64,000 nucleotides of DNA from Rhizobium cauense (GCF_019511525.1 NZ_JAEUAT010000006.1:62001-126000); one strand, 5' to 3'; counted from the first letter of the stretch, positions 53,360 to 61,703 are shown. Numbers and translations are program-made. Notes: a model not told the origin generated them from the letters alone.

Positions 53360-53375
53360 TCGGGCGGCATCTAAT
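53346..53375 (+). promoter_or_regulatory. Second putative ECF-sigma promoter, for the DUF4142-cupredoxin operon
   Basis: GGGAACCT (53346-53353), 13 bases, GCATCTAAT (53367-53375), matching the sequence ahead of the sigma gene element for element. It overlaps the end of the sigma reading frame and lies 55 bases before the start of the DUF4142 gene. Confidence 0.7.
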
Positions 53376-53430
53376 GCTGCGTTCATTGAAGAGGCGCCGA
53401 CAATCTCGCCGCGCCAAAAAGGAGATCCCG

Positions 53431-53952
53431 ATGAAAAGCTTTGTTTCCTGTGTCGCTGCCGCCTGCCTGCTTTTCGCAGCTGGCCAGTCCTCGGCCGCCG
53501 ACAAGCCGACTGACCCGCAGGTCGCCCACATCGCCTATACAGCCGGCGCGATTGATGTGGACGCTGCCAAGCTGGCGCTTTCGAAAACGAAGAACAAGGA
53601 TGTGGCGTCGTTCGCCAAATCGATGGAAAAGGACCATGAGGCGGTGAATGAAAAGGCTCTCGCCCTCGTCAAGACGCTGAACGTCTCACCAGAAGACAAT
53701 CCAACAAGCCAGGCCCTCACCAAGGCCGCCAAGGAGAAACAAGCCGAACTCAGCAAGCTCGACGGGCCTGCATTCGACAAGGCTTACATCGACAATGAGG
53801 TTGCCTATCATAAGCAGGTCAACGGTGCTCTTCAGACATTGCTTATTCCATCAGCCGAGAACAAGGAACTTAAAGGCCTGCTCGAAACAGGCTTGAAGCT
53901 GTTCCAGGGTCATCAGCAGCACGCCGAGCACGTCGCGATGGAACTGAAATGA
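53431..53952 (+). CDS. DUF4142 periplasmic protein
   Basis: 173 residues from ATG 53431, preceded by AAGGAG. A Sec signal peptide (MKSFVSCVAAACLLFAAGQSSA) is followed by the DUF4142 helical bundle (QVAHIAYTAGAIDVDAAKLAL, SFAKSMEKDHEAVNEKAL, VAYHKQVNGAL), a ferritin-like four-helix fold with conserved histidines (KDHEAVN, YHKQV, QQHAEH). Function in the family is poorly known; linked to envelope or oxidative stress. It overlaps the cupredoxin start by four bases. Confidence 0.88.
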   Translation: MKSFVSCVAAACLLFAAGQSSAADKPTDPQVAHIAYTAGAIDVDAAKLALSKTKNKDVASFAKSMEKDHEAVNEKALALVKTLNVSPEDNPTSQALTKAAKEKQAELSKLDGPAFDKAYIDNEVAYHKQVNGALQTLLIPSAENKELKGLLETGLKLFQGHQQHAEHVAMELK

Positions 53953-54281
53953 TCTCGGACCCGATTGATCGGCGGAGGTTCCTTCTGACGGGAATAGCCC
54001 TCGTCGCGGGCGGGTCGCTCGCGCGAGGGCATAACGGCACGATACATGTCACCATCGAAAATCTCGCCTTCGCTCCAGCCACCGTTGAGGCGCAGATTGG
54101 CGAGACCATCGAGTGGACGAACAAAGATCCGTTTGACCATACAGCCACCGTAAAGGGTGGCTGGGAGGCCACTATTCCCGCCGGTCACACGGCGTCACAT
54201 CTCGTCACAGTCGAGGACACGGTGGAATATTACTGTCGCTTTCACCCTAACATGCGTGGTCACATCAAGGCCGTCCCCTAA
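53949..54281 (+). CDS. Cupredoxin-domain (plastocyanin-like) copper protein
   Basis: 110 residues. The N-terminus has a twin-arginine signal (DRRRFLLTGIALVAGG). The mature part is a cupredoxin with type-1 copper ligands His in FDHTATV and Cys, His and Met in YYCRFHPNMRG. It would carry electrons or copper in the periplasm. It is translated by ATGA overlap with the DUF4142 gene, and both lie under the ECF-type promoter. Confidence 0.9.
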   Translation: MISDPIDRRRFLLTGIALVAGGSLARGHNGTIHVTIENLAFAPATVEAQIGETIEWTNKDPFDHTATVKGGWEATIPAGHTASHLVTVEDTVEYYCRFHPNMRGHIKAVP

Positions 54282-54333
54282 TAAGGCATCCCCAATGGAC
54301 AGACCTGGCGGCGACGTTTCATGAAAGGCAGTT

Positions 54334-55014
54334 TTACGTCAAAGGTCTCAAGGATCTCACGCAGGCTGCAAGCGTTTCGCAGCTATGAATGACACTGAGA
54401 CCAACCATCTCAAGATGCCTCTGGTCGAGGGGCAGCATGTCGAAGGTGTCGTCAATTTCAGCACTGTGGGTCGGATCCAAATCCCCGTGAACTCTCAAGG
54501 TTCGGAAGGCCGATTCTGGCAACCCCGACCGGTCACGCAGCTCATCGATTTTGCTATCTGCAGGGGGAAAGGCCTCGAGAACGGCAATGTACCCCAGAAG
54601 CATCAACGGGTGATGATGCCGGATCCAATAGTACTGGCTACCCACAAGCCTGGCCACGTCGGCCGGCGGAATGACAGAGAGTACGCGGTCGGGACGAAAC
54701 CCGGCGCTCGCCAGATCTTCCAGTCCCCAAACATCGTGATTCATTTCTTCGGAGATGTGATGCCTGTAGTATTGCGCAAGCGGAGCAGCCAACCTGTCGG
54801 TCGCCGCCAGATCATCGCACCTTTCTGCTGCGAACTCCATCAATGGAACAGAGGCGCGCATAATCTGGTGCAACAACACGAGAAATGCTGCCGTGACTTC
54901 CCGTTCTGGCTTCAGTTGCCAGAGTTCTTTGAACGCTGCATCAAGCGTTGGAAGGCAAAGTTCAATTCGCCCTCGCACCAAACCACTGTTAGCTCTGTTT
55001 TGAATATTATCCAT
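54334..55014 (-). CDS. Haem-oxygenase-like di-iron enzyme (iron-containing redox enzyme family)
   Basis: 226 residues, all helical. Candidate metal ligands cluster in HHISEEMNHDVW (residues 85-96), the HHHPLMLLGYIAVLEAF helix (E147), RVHGDLDPTHSAEID (H176, H183, E186) and HSCETLA (H210, E213), the pattern of haem-oxygenase-like di-iron oxidases (HDO). Such enzymes use O2 to cleave or oxidise small substrates or peptides. It diverges from the candidate RiPP precursor gene with 241 bases between, so it may be a tailoring enzyme of that pathway; alternatively it is unrelated. Confidence 0.75.
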   Translation of the reverse strand: MDNIQNRANSGLVRGRIELCLPTLDAAFKELWQLKPEREVTAAFLVLLHQIMRASVPLMEFAAERCDDLAATDRLAAPLAQYYRHHISEEMNHDVWGLEDLASAGFRPDRVLSVIPPADVARLVGSQYYWIRHHHPLMLLGYIAVLEAFPPADSKIDELRDRSGLPESAFRTLRVHGDLDPTHSAEIDDTFDMLPLDQRHLEMVGLSVIHSCETLAACVRSLRPLT

Positions 55015-55255
55015 AGCAGCTCCGTTCGCCGAGCTTCATATCGACGTGGCAAGGTAGACTTAGTTCCAATCGTTCTCAAGCTGTAAAGTACATAAAACCG
55101 TCGATCAGATTATGGTCGTTTTTTTGGTGACGATTAAACTGGACAAAATGAGATGTTGGCTCTTACTATCAATATTGCTCAGCGCATTCGTATTGTCGCG
55201 TTTGAACTTTTAGGCAGGGATAGAAGAGTTTAGGTCGGCATCCGAGGAGGGTAAC

Positions 55256-55459
55256 ATGCCAGACTTCCAGACGAACTTTAACCAGCTAAAGAAATCAAAT
55301 GTCATTCCGGATATCGAGGAATCTTTTCTTCCAACTCCGGTACGCGATGCTATCGCAAACCTTAGCGACGATGAAATCAAAGTTCTGACGAATATAAGTC
55401 AACGAACCGGATCGCACATTTACCTTAACAAGGACCACTCTGTTATTTGTGGCTTCTGA
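55256..55459 (+). CDS. Candidate RiPP precursor peptide
   Basis: 67 residues, directly upstream of a YcaO gene. A leader-like N-terminus (VIPDIEESFLPTPVRDAIAN, LSDDEIKVLTN) precedes a C-terminal part with the only cysteine at residue 65 (YLNKDHSVICGF end). RBS GAGGAGG precedes ATG by 6 bases. Reading the last ~17 residues as the core is inference from context; no known precursor family was recognised. Confidence 0.7.
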   Translation: MPDFQTNFNQLKKSNVIPDIEESFLPTPVRDAIANLSDDEIKVLTNISQRTGSHIYLNKDHSVICGF

Positions 55460-55468
55460 GGCAGGATT

Positions 55469-56689
55469 GTGGTGGCGCTCAGCCGCCTCGAACGGTGGCC
55501 CTTGTACCGGCGCGATCAACACAGGAGCGACGATCACCAAGGGGTGGTTGACGGCCTATTCGGCAATCTGATCCTGGACCAGATTCCGGTCACGCGGGTC
55601 GCGGATATCACCGCGCTCGACGTGTTGGGTATTCCCGTTTTTACGTCGGTGACGCCGATGGCAAAGGACCTGACGACCCATTTGGGTAAAGGAATGGACA
55701 AGCAAACGGCTCACATCGGCGCCGTCATGGAAGCGTTGGAGAGGGTTTCTGCAGAGGTATTGGACCGCGAACCACAGAAATTTACTTACTCTGATTTGAT
55801 TTCCGCCGGCACCGAGGTCGCCGATCCCTGGTGTTTTGATCTTCCTGAGACGACCTGTTATCGGCCGGACTGCCCTTTTGATTGGGTAGAAGGCTGGGAT
55901 CTGATCGCCAATCGCCCGATCTGGATCCTCGCCGATCTGGCGCGGTCGCCAGCGGTGGAACACGTTCTCGATCAGGTTGATACCAACGGCCTTGCGGCAG
56001 GGTTCACCTACGGCCAGGCCCTTCGAAGCGGACTTCTGGAGACTATCGAGCGCGATGCTGTCAGCCAGTATCTGTTTTATCGCCGCTTTGAACTTGAACC
56101 AGTCAACCGCTCCCTTGCGCGCAGGATTGACCTCACTTCGCTGCCGCCCGGTCCCAGGCTGCTCGTGGATAGGGCTGCAGCTGCGGGTCTTGAAGTTACG
56201 CTGGAAGATTTGACGACCGACCTCCAGATCCCGGTCATCTCTTGCAGGCTGCTTGACCATGCATTCCCGTCGGCGTCCGGCCCAATGCAATTCGTTACGG
56301 AGGGATGGGGTGTTGACTTGAAGGCAGCGGCTGCAGCAACGCATGCGATCCTTGAGGCCTTCCAGTCCCGGCTAGGCTTCATTCAGGGGTCACGCGATTC
56401 CTACAATCAGGTTCCGCTGCTGTCCGGTGGGCAACGAGATAACTCCGATGAACTGTTAACGCTCTGTGACTTTTCAGAGGTTCCCGAGATGGCGCTGTCG
56501 GACCGGGAGGCAGAGATTGAATTCATCATAGAGCGGCTTCAGGCCGTCGGCGTTCAACAGGCCATTGTCATAGATCTGACCCGCAAGTCGTTCGGCGTAC
56601 CCGTCGTGAGAGTAAGAGTGCCTGGCCTGTCAGTCTTCGCAATAGATTCCCGGCGAGTGGGATGGCGAAGCGCAAGGCATCTGGTGTGA
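55469..56689 (+). CDS. YcaO-domain peptide cyclodehydratase/thioamidase-type protein
   Basis: 406 residues. YcaO signatures are HIGAVMEALERVSAE (ATP-binding SxxxExxER-like), DTNGLAAGFTYGQALRSG, then LLETIERDAVSQYLF, and a C-terminal VVRVRVPGLSVFA. YcaO enzymes activate a peptide amide with ATP to make azolines or, with TfuA, thioamides. Start is GTG 55469 or 55472, preceded by GAGG. It follows the precursor gene by 9 bases. No E1-like partner or SagB oxidase is in the window. Confidence 0.92.
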   Translation: MVALSRLERWPLYRRDQHRSDDHQGVVDGLFGNLILDQIPVTRVADITALDVLGIPVFTSVTPMAKDLTTHLGKGMDKQTAHIGAVMEALERVSAEVLDREPQKFTYSDLISAGTEVADPWCFDLPETTCYRPDCPFDWVEGWDLIANRPIWILADLARSPAVEHVLDQVDTNGLAAGFTYGQALRSGLLETIERDAVSQYLFYRRFELEPVNRSLARRIDLTSLPPGPRLLVDRAAAAGLEVTLEDLTTDLQIPVISCRLLDHAFPSASGPMQFVTEGWGVDLKAAAAATHAILEAFQSRLGFIQGSRDSYNQVPLLSGGQRDNSDELLTLCDFSEVPEMALSDREAEIEFIIERLQAVGVQQAIVIDLTRKSFGVPVVRVRVPGLSVFAIDSRRVGWRSARHLV

Positions 56690-57879
56690 CCATGGACGCG
56701 AGCAAGATGCCACCTGTTGTTTTCCTCGGTCCGAGCGCACCTGCCTCGGACATTCTGGCAATTTTGCCAGACGCAATCATACGTCCTCCGGCACAACGTG
56801 GTGATCTCTATGCCTACCGCATCCTGAAGCATACGCACTTTCTGATCCTCGACGGAGCATTCGGTGGCGTCCTTGCCATTTCGCCACGAGAGGTTGTCGA
56901 CGTCGTCTCGGACGGAGCCGTTCTGATTGGTGCTTCCAGCATGGGCGCCTTGAGGGCGGCTGACTGCTCGCCGGCAGGCATGCGCGGCGTTGGCCTCATA
57001 TATCGACTTTTCCGGACACGTCTGATTTCCAGCGAAGATGAAGTCGCCGTCCAATACCATGGCGAACGGCCATTCCCCCCGCTTACAGAGCCGTTGGTCA
57101 ATGTGCGTATTGCGGCACGCAGGGCAAATCGACTGGGCTTAATTGCGACGACCGACGCAGAAAAAATCACCGCGGCAGCTCAACTGCTGCATTTTACGCA
57201 ACGCAGCTGGTCGCGTGTGGTCAAGGAAGCAGGTAGCCATGTGTCTCCAGAAGCTTTCAGCTTCCTTCGCAACGTGGACGTAAAGCGAACTGATGCGGTC
57301 CTTGCCGCCAATTACGTCGCGGCGATGGGCAAATCAGTCTCCTCTCGCACGCCATCGCGCGCAACCTATCTGTTTGGCCTCCTGGGCGACGGAAGGGAGC
57401 GGCGCGGTGACAGTCTGTCATATGGCGCAAGACGAGAGCAGATAGAAGCGACGTTCGTCGAGTGGTTATGGCTGTCCGGTAGAGCAAGAAAATTCCTGCG
57501 CGAGGAGACCGACGGGTCACTTGAGAGATTGTCGACAACACCCTCCACGACCTGGAACGCTGTTGACGCAGCAGGCGAGTTGGAGGCAGAGTTGATGAGG
57601 TTCGACATATTCGAAAGGGCTGTTTCGAAAGCCAAGCGCTGCCAGCTCCGCCCCGATCCAAGCGACTTTAATGAGGCTGAGGCACAGTTGGCAGGTGCCC
57701 ATGGCTTTGGCTCGTGGAGGGAACTGCTCGCTAGCGAAGTCCGCAGTGAAAGCCTCTCCATACGATTAGATGATCTTCGCAATCAGGTTGCGGCCGTCAG
57801 ATGCTTGCGAAGGACATTTCTGTTTCCATCGGGCGGGGTAAATCGATCGCAGGAGGGCTTAAGATGGCATTCCGCTTAG
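56662..57879 (+). CDS. TfuA-like protein
   Basis: 405 residues. The TfuA core is VVFLGPSAPASDILAIL through PPAQRGDLYAY, ILDGAFGGVLAISPREVVD and IGASSMGALRAADC (last two typical). TfuA works with YcaO, for example in peptide thioamidation. Start may be 56662 (28-base overlap with ycaO) or ATG 56692. A helical C-terminal extension of about 170 residues follows the core. Its end overlaps the next gene by 16 bases. Proposed role: sulfur-delivery partner of YcaO. Confidence 0.88.
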   Translation: MAKRKASGVTMDASKMPPVVFLGPSAPASDILAILPDAIIRPPAQRGDLYAYRILKHTHFLILDGAFGGVLAISPREVVDVVSDGAVLIGASSMGALRAADCSPAGMRGVGLIYRLFRTRLISSEDEVAVQYHGERPFPPLTEPLVNVRIAARRANRLGLIATTDAEKITAAAQLLHFTQRSWSRVVKEAGSHVSPEAFSFLRNVDVKRTDAVLAANYVAAMGKSVSSRTPSRATYLFGLLGDGRERRGDSLSYGARREQIEATFVEWLWLSGRARKFLREETDGSLERLSTTPSTTWNAVDAAGELEAELMRFDIFERAVSKAKRCQLRPDPSDFNEAEAQLAGAHGFGSWRELLASEVRSESLSIRLDDLRNQVAAVRCLRRTFLFPSGGVNRSQEGLRWHSA

Positions 57880-60515
57880 AGGAAGCAAGCCAGTCATCGA
57901 ACGACAATGTCTGCATGCTGTTTACCGACATCGAAGGCTCGACCAAGCTGGTCGATAGTTACCCTGATGTCTACGACCAGATGCTGCTCCGACACAACCA
58001 GTTGCTTCGAAACGCAATACACTCTCACGGTGGCGAGGAAATCAACGTTGTTGGCGACTCGGTCTTCGCTCTCTTTCCAGCCTCTACACCGGCTGTTCAG
58101 GCCGCAATTGACGCTCAATTTGCGTTGGTGAAGGAGGATTGGATTGAAGGGTGCAAGCCGTTGGTTCGGATGGGTCTGCACGCGGGATCCGTGAGGAGGC
58201 ACGATACGACAGTCACCGGAATCGAGGTCCACCGCGCGGCACGAATTGCATCCGTGGCCCATGGCGGTCAGATCGTCATTTCCAACTCGGTTCGCGATGA
58301 AATCTCCCCGCGACTTAGCCAGGATGAAGTTGCGATACGCGATCTCGGATTTCACCGACTGAAGGACCTTCGATACCCCGAGGCCCTCTTTGATCTTGTG
58401 GTACCCGGTTTGCGAAATGACTTTGCACCAATCTCCTCGATCGGAGTTAACAGAACAAATCTTCCACTTGAAGTCATCCGCCTCTACGGTCGAGAGCTCC
58501 AATTGAACGAGCTCCGGCGCACCATCGAGAAAAAAGGAAACCGACTTATCACGTTGACGGGACCGGGTGGCGTCGGAAAGACAAGCTTGGCGATCCACGC
58601 TGCCAGATCCACTCTCGCCGCTTTTTCACGGGGGGTGTTTTTCGTCCAGCTCAACGCAACCCATATTCCAGACCTTATCGGGTCTGAGATCTGCAAGGCA
58701 GTCGGGATCCATGAGGTCCCCGGGATTTCGGCAATAGATGCGGTATGCAATGCGCTTGGCGACGCGGAAGTGCTCCTCATCCTCGATACTTTCGAGCATC
58801 TCATCGAGGGCGCGTCGGTCATCAATACCCTCCTCACAAGGTGCCCAGCCGTCACTGTGATGGTTACCAGTCGCGAGCCTCTCAAGCTTCGCTTTGAGAC
58901 GGAGTATTTCGTCGCCCCACTTCCCACCCCCGGCAATGAGACAGAGATCGACGAACTTCGAGAAAACCCGTCCGTACAGCTCTTTGGAGACTTCATCCGG
59001 CGTCAACGTCCTGAGTTTGAATTCGATGACGTCACGACGGAGTTGATCTCACGGATATGCCGGAGGCTGGACGGGCTGCCCCTGGCGCTCGAGCTAGCCG
59101 CCTCGCACGTAGGGCTCCTCAGCCTTCCGGAGCTGGAGAAACGCCTCAAGACGAGAGCACAGGACCTGCAGCACAAGGCCCGGGATGTGGATCCCAGGCA
59201 CCGCAGTATTCGCCTGGTTGTCGGGTGGAGTGATCACCTTCTGACGGAAAGTCAGCGTCGCGTCTTTTACGTCTCGGCTATCTTTAACGACGGTTTCGAT
59301 CTTGAAGCTATCGCGTCCCTTTTTGACCGAGAACACGACGTTGTGGATGAGCTCGAAGCGCTCCTGGATAAGAGCTTGTTGTTCAAGACAACGGCGCTTG
59401 GCCATGCCCGCCTCAACATGATGGATACGGTGCGCGACTTTGCTCTCGAAAAGCTGAAAAAGTCGGGCGAGTACGAGGAAATGTGCAGCCGACACGCCGC
59501 TCACTTTACCGCTTTGGCGCGGTCCGCGGCACCAAATGTGACACGGTTCAATCAACGCGACGTCGTTGAGCACATGATGCAGGAGGTCGGCAACGTTCGC
59601 GTCGCGATGGACTGGCAAATGAAGCAGCCGAGCGCCGAAGGCTCTGCAGAGTTAATTGACGCACTCACATGGCTTTGGATCTCGCGAGGGCAATTTGCAG
59701 AAGCTCTCACCTGGTCGGAGAAGGCGCTGGCGCATGCGCGCCCGCTTGAAAAGCACGCGTTGGCAAGGATCCTAAACTCGGCCGCGTTGATCCGGTATAT
59801 GGGCGGCGATCCGATAACCTCGCTCCAGTACGGCGCGGAGAGCCACCAACTTTACTCCGAAATGGAGGATAGAGAAGGAACAGCACGCGCAGGGATAATT
59901 GCCGGGATCGCCATGGCCACGGTGGAGGATCCCGAGGCTGGAGGAATGCTTATAGGAGAATCCCTTGAGCTATCCAGATCGATTGGCGACGATTATGGGA
60001 CGGCGCTTTCTCTCATTGCAATTGGCGAGGGAACTCGCATAGGAGGCGACGAGGCTGGTGCTGAGGTTCACTATCACGAGGCCCTCGCGCTCCTCGAAAG
60101 CCTTGGCGACACTTACTGGCCCGGTCATCTGCTGCAGAACCTGGCGCACTTCAGATTGCATAGGGGGGAATGGAAGGAAGCTGCGAAACTCGCAGGCGAC
60201 GCCTTGGCAGTCGGTGAGCGATATGACTATCCAATGGTAATAAACTTGGCGACAGCTGCGGTAAGCGGCGTGCTTGCAGCCAGGGAGGATTGGCTCGGTG
60301 CGACCGCGCTGGTTGGTGCCGTCAAGGCGCGCCTGGCTCGCCTTGGTGTCCAGTTTGAGCCCACCGACGACGCGGATTTTGAGAAGATCCAAACCGCAAT
60401 TCGGGCGGCTCTCGGCGATGAACAATTCGCATTGGAGATTGAAAAGGCGGCTTCCTGCCCATGGGAGGAAGTCCTTTCAACATGTCGCGCTGTCGTCCAA
60501 ACTGCAACGGCTTAG
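57864..60515 (+). CDS. Class III cyclase-ATPase-TPR regulatory protein
   Basis: 883 residues from ATG 57864, preceded by AGGAGG, which overlaps the TfuA stop. Order: class III nucleotide cyclase-like domain (CMLFTDIEGSTKLVD, INVVGDSVFALF, both metal Asp kept, residues about 15-180); NB-ARC/STAND ATPase with P-loop GPGGVGKTS (about 233) and Walker B LLILDTFEHL (about 305-314); then helical TPR-like repeats to the end. There is no LuxR DNA-binding domain at the C-terminus. Coupled to the RiPP genes, it may sense a signal and control the pathway. Confidence 0.9.
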   Translation: MAFRLEEASQSSNDNVCMLFTDIEGSTKLVDSYPDVYDQMLLRHNQLLRNAIHSHGGEEINVVGDSVFALFPASTPAVQAAIDAQFALVKEDWIEGCKPLVRMGLHAGSVRRHDTTVTGIEVHRAARIASVAHGGQIVISNSVRDEISPRLSQDEVAIRDLGFHRLKDLRYPEALFDLVVPGLRNDFAPISSIGVNRTNLPLEVIRLYGRELQLNELRRTIEKKGNRLITLTGPGGVGKTSLAIHAARSTLAAFSRGVFFVQLNATHIPDLIGSEICKAVGIHEVPGISAIDAVCNALGDAEVLLILDTFEHLIEGASVINTLLTRCPAVTVMVTSREPLKLRFETEYFVAPLPTPGNETEIDELRENPSVQLFGDFIRRQRPEFEFDDVTTELISRICRRLDGLPLALELAASHVGLLSLPELEKRLKTRAQDLQHKARDVDPRHRSIRLVVGWSDHLLTESQRRVFYVSAIFNDGFDLEAIASLFDREHDVVDELEALLDKSLLFKTTALGHARLNMMDTVRDFALEKLKKSGEYEEMCSRHAAHFTALARSAAPNVTRFNQRDVVEHMMQEVGNVRVAMDWQMKQPSAEGSAELIDALTWLWISRGQFAEALTWSEKALAHARPLEKHALARILNSAALIRYMGGDPITSLQYGAESHQLYSEMEDREGTARAGIIAGIAMATVEDPEAGGMLIGESLELSRSIGDDYGTALSLIAIGEGTRIGGDEAGAEVHYHEALALLESLGDTYWPGHLLQNLAHFRLHRGEWKEAAKLAGDALAVGERYDYPMVINLATAAVSGVLAAREDWLGATALVGAVKARLARLGVQFEPTDDADFEKIQTAIRAALGDEQFALEIEKAASCPWEEVLSTCRAVVQTATA

Positions 60516-60800
60516 CAGATCCACGCGCGATGCGCTGAGGTGACAAATCGTGTGGCGACGCATTTGTCCACTTCATTATCCTCTTAAGGTTCTAGCCGTA
60601 ACGATGGCGTTATCGACGTCCCGTTCGATCCAACAGATTCAAAGTTCCGGCAAGGCGACACATCTGGTGGCGAAGAGAAAACTGGTTTCGCGGTAAATGT
60701 CTGCGATTAGGAAGCAACTGCCACCAGACTCTGAGTTACCCAAACGCACAGGATCGTCGCAATCCCATGGCACTCGTCGTCCGGCAATATCGATTTCAGC
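60516..60800. other. Intergenic region with no clear gene
   Basis: About 285 bases after the cyclase-ATPase gene. A short leftward frame (about 60639-60857) has no known motif and no RBS I trust. It includes 60712-60727, one arm of an inverted repeat whose other copy is at 61552-61567 within the YhaV relic. Confidence 0.4.
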
Positions 60801-60831
60801 TTGACATTTTGCGCAAATTACGTATTTTGCG
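60801..60831 (+). promoter_or_regulatory. Promoter and direct repeat of the Phd/PemK-like operon
   Basis: TTGACA (60801-60806), 16 bases, TATTTT (60823-60828). ATTTTGCG occurs twice (60806-60813 and 60824-60831), once just after the -35 and once over the -10, a layout suited to autorepression by the antitoxin. About 25 bases downstream is the start codon. Confidence 0.6.
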
Positions 60832-60855
60832 TATTCAATTAAAGGAGACAAGCAC

Positions 60856-61110
60856 ATGGCACATGCACTTCAAGTTCCCGCCAGCGCTTTTTCCCGCCAA
60901 TTTGGAAAAATTCGCGACCAGGTTTACGAAGCTGGTGTGATCGAGGTCACTTCGCACGACCGCGTGGTAGGGGCCTACATTAGCCCAAAGGAACTCGAAC
61001 ACTTCAATAGACTGAAAAGTCGAGAAGTCCAAGTTCTTCATGCGGGCGAGATTGGAGATGACCTTTTGGCTGAGATCGAAAACGCACAGTATGGCGTGAT
61101 CTCTAGGTGA
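60856..61110 (+). CDS. Phd/YefM-type antitoxin
   Basis: 84 residues. The pattern ASAFSRQFGKIRDQVYEAGVIEVTSHDRVVGAYISPKEL (split here: FSRQFGKIRD, IEVTSHDRVVGAYIS) is that of Phd/YefM DNA-binding antitoxins; the C-terminal helix (LAEIENAQYG) would bind the toxin. AAAGGAG precedes ATG. Its stop overlaps the next gene as GTGA. Confidence 0.8.
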   Translation: MAHALQVPASAFSRQFGKIRDQVYEAGVIEVTSHDRVVGAYISPKELEHFNRLKSREVQVLHAGEIGDDLLAEIENAQYGVISR

Positions 61111-61517
61111 AGCTCCCCGACCCTGTTCCCGGTCTTGTGATCCGTTTTGGCTACACTTGGTATCAAGATCACTTCAGGAAAGATCGACCTTGCGCAATTG
61201 TGCTCGCTTCAAACGAGTCAGGTATGGTCACAGTGGTTCCTATCACCCATTCGTTTCCTGAAATCGGGGACGAAGACGCGTCTATTCTAATTCCAGAGGA
61301 CATCTGTATGGCCATGGGATTGGACGAAGAAGCCAACTACGTCCGAGTATCTGAGGTCAATCGATTCGAATGGCCCTCGGACCGGCTGGCGCCCCTTCCT
61401 CACGACAACGCCCGTTGCGACTACGGGATGGTTCCAAAGGACTTCTTTCTTGAGATACGCAAGAAGCTCGCGGATGTAGTCCGGGCAAATAAAATGAAGT
61501 CCGTTAAAGTAGATTAA
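61107..61517 (+). CDS. PemK/MazF-like toxin
   Basis: 136 residues. The N-terminal PVPGLVIRFGYTW, then RPCAIVLASNESGMVTVVPITHS, has the SH3-like barrel pattern of PemK/MazF endoribonucleases; the conserved hub VVPITHS is clear. Start is GTG at 61107 within the antitoxin stop. Likely an mRNA interferase; the pairing with a Phd-type rather than MazE antitoxin is a common mix. Confidence 0.75.
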   Translation: MKLPDPVPGLVIRFGYTWYQDHFRKDRPCAIVLASNESGMVTVVPITHSFPEIGDEDASILIPEDICMAMGLDEEANYVRVSEVNRFEWPSDRLAPLPHDNARCDYGMVPKDFFLEIRKKLADVVRANKMKSVKVD

Positions 61518-61527
61518 CCCGCATTAT

Positions 61528-61677
61528 GCGGAATTAGGCAGCAACTACGAGCTGGTGGCAGTTGCTTTCCAAATCCGCAAGTGCCTACACCAATTCGCTG
61601 TCTTTCGACATCACGAAAGGGAGAAGGTAATCGTCTTGGTGTGGGTCAACGAAGATGACACTAAGCGGGCTTTATAA
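61528..61677 (+). pseudogene. C-terminal remnant of a YhaV-like toxin
   Basis: The open frame ending TAA at 61675-61677 reads FRHHEREKVIVLVWVNEDDT then KRAL, matching the VIVLAWVNDEDTKRAY segment of YhaV toxins, which normally goes on about 25 more residues. It lacks the N-terminal half and the end. A second short fragment of the same kind may exist in inverted orientation near 60712-60727. Confidence 0.6.
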
Positions 61678-61703
61678 TGAAGGAGGAACAGTAGCTTACC
61701 CCA

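Noticed and set aside
54385..55086. Rightward open frame antisense to the di-iron enzyme
   Set aside because: The di-iron frame has the clustered His/Glu pattern and an RBS; the antisense frame has none.
54334..60515. Interpretation as a trifolitoxin or phazolicin locus
   Set aside because: The peptide does not resemble either precursor and the dehydrogenase, immunity and export genes of those loci are not in the window.
60639..60857. Leftward open frame of 72 codons before the Phd/PemK pair
   Set aside because: Its start lies over the promoter and start of the antitoxin gene, and no family resemblance was seen.
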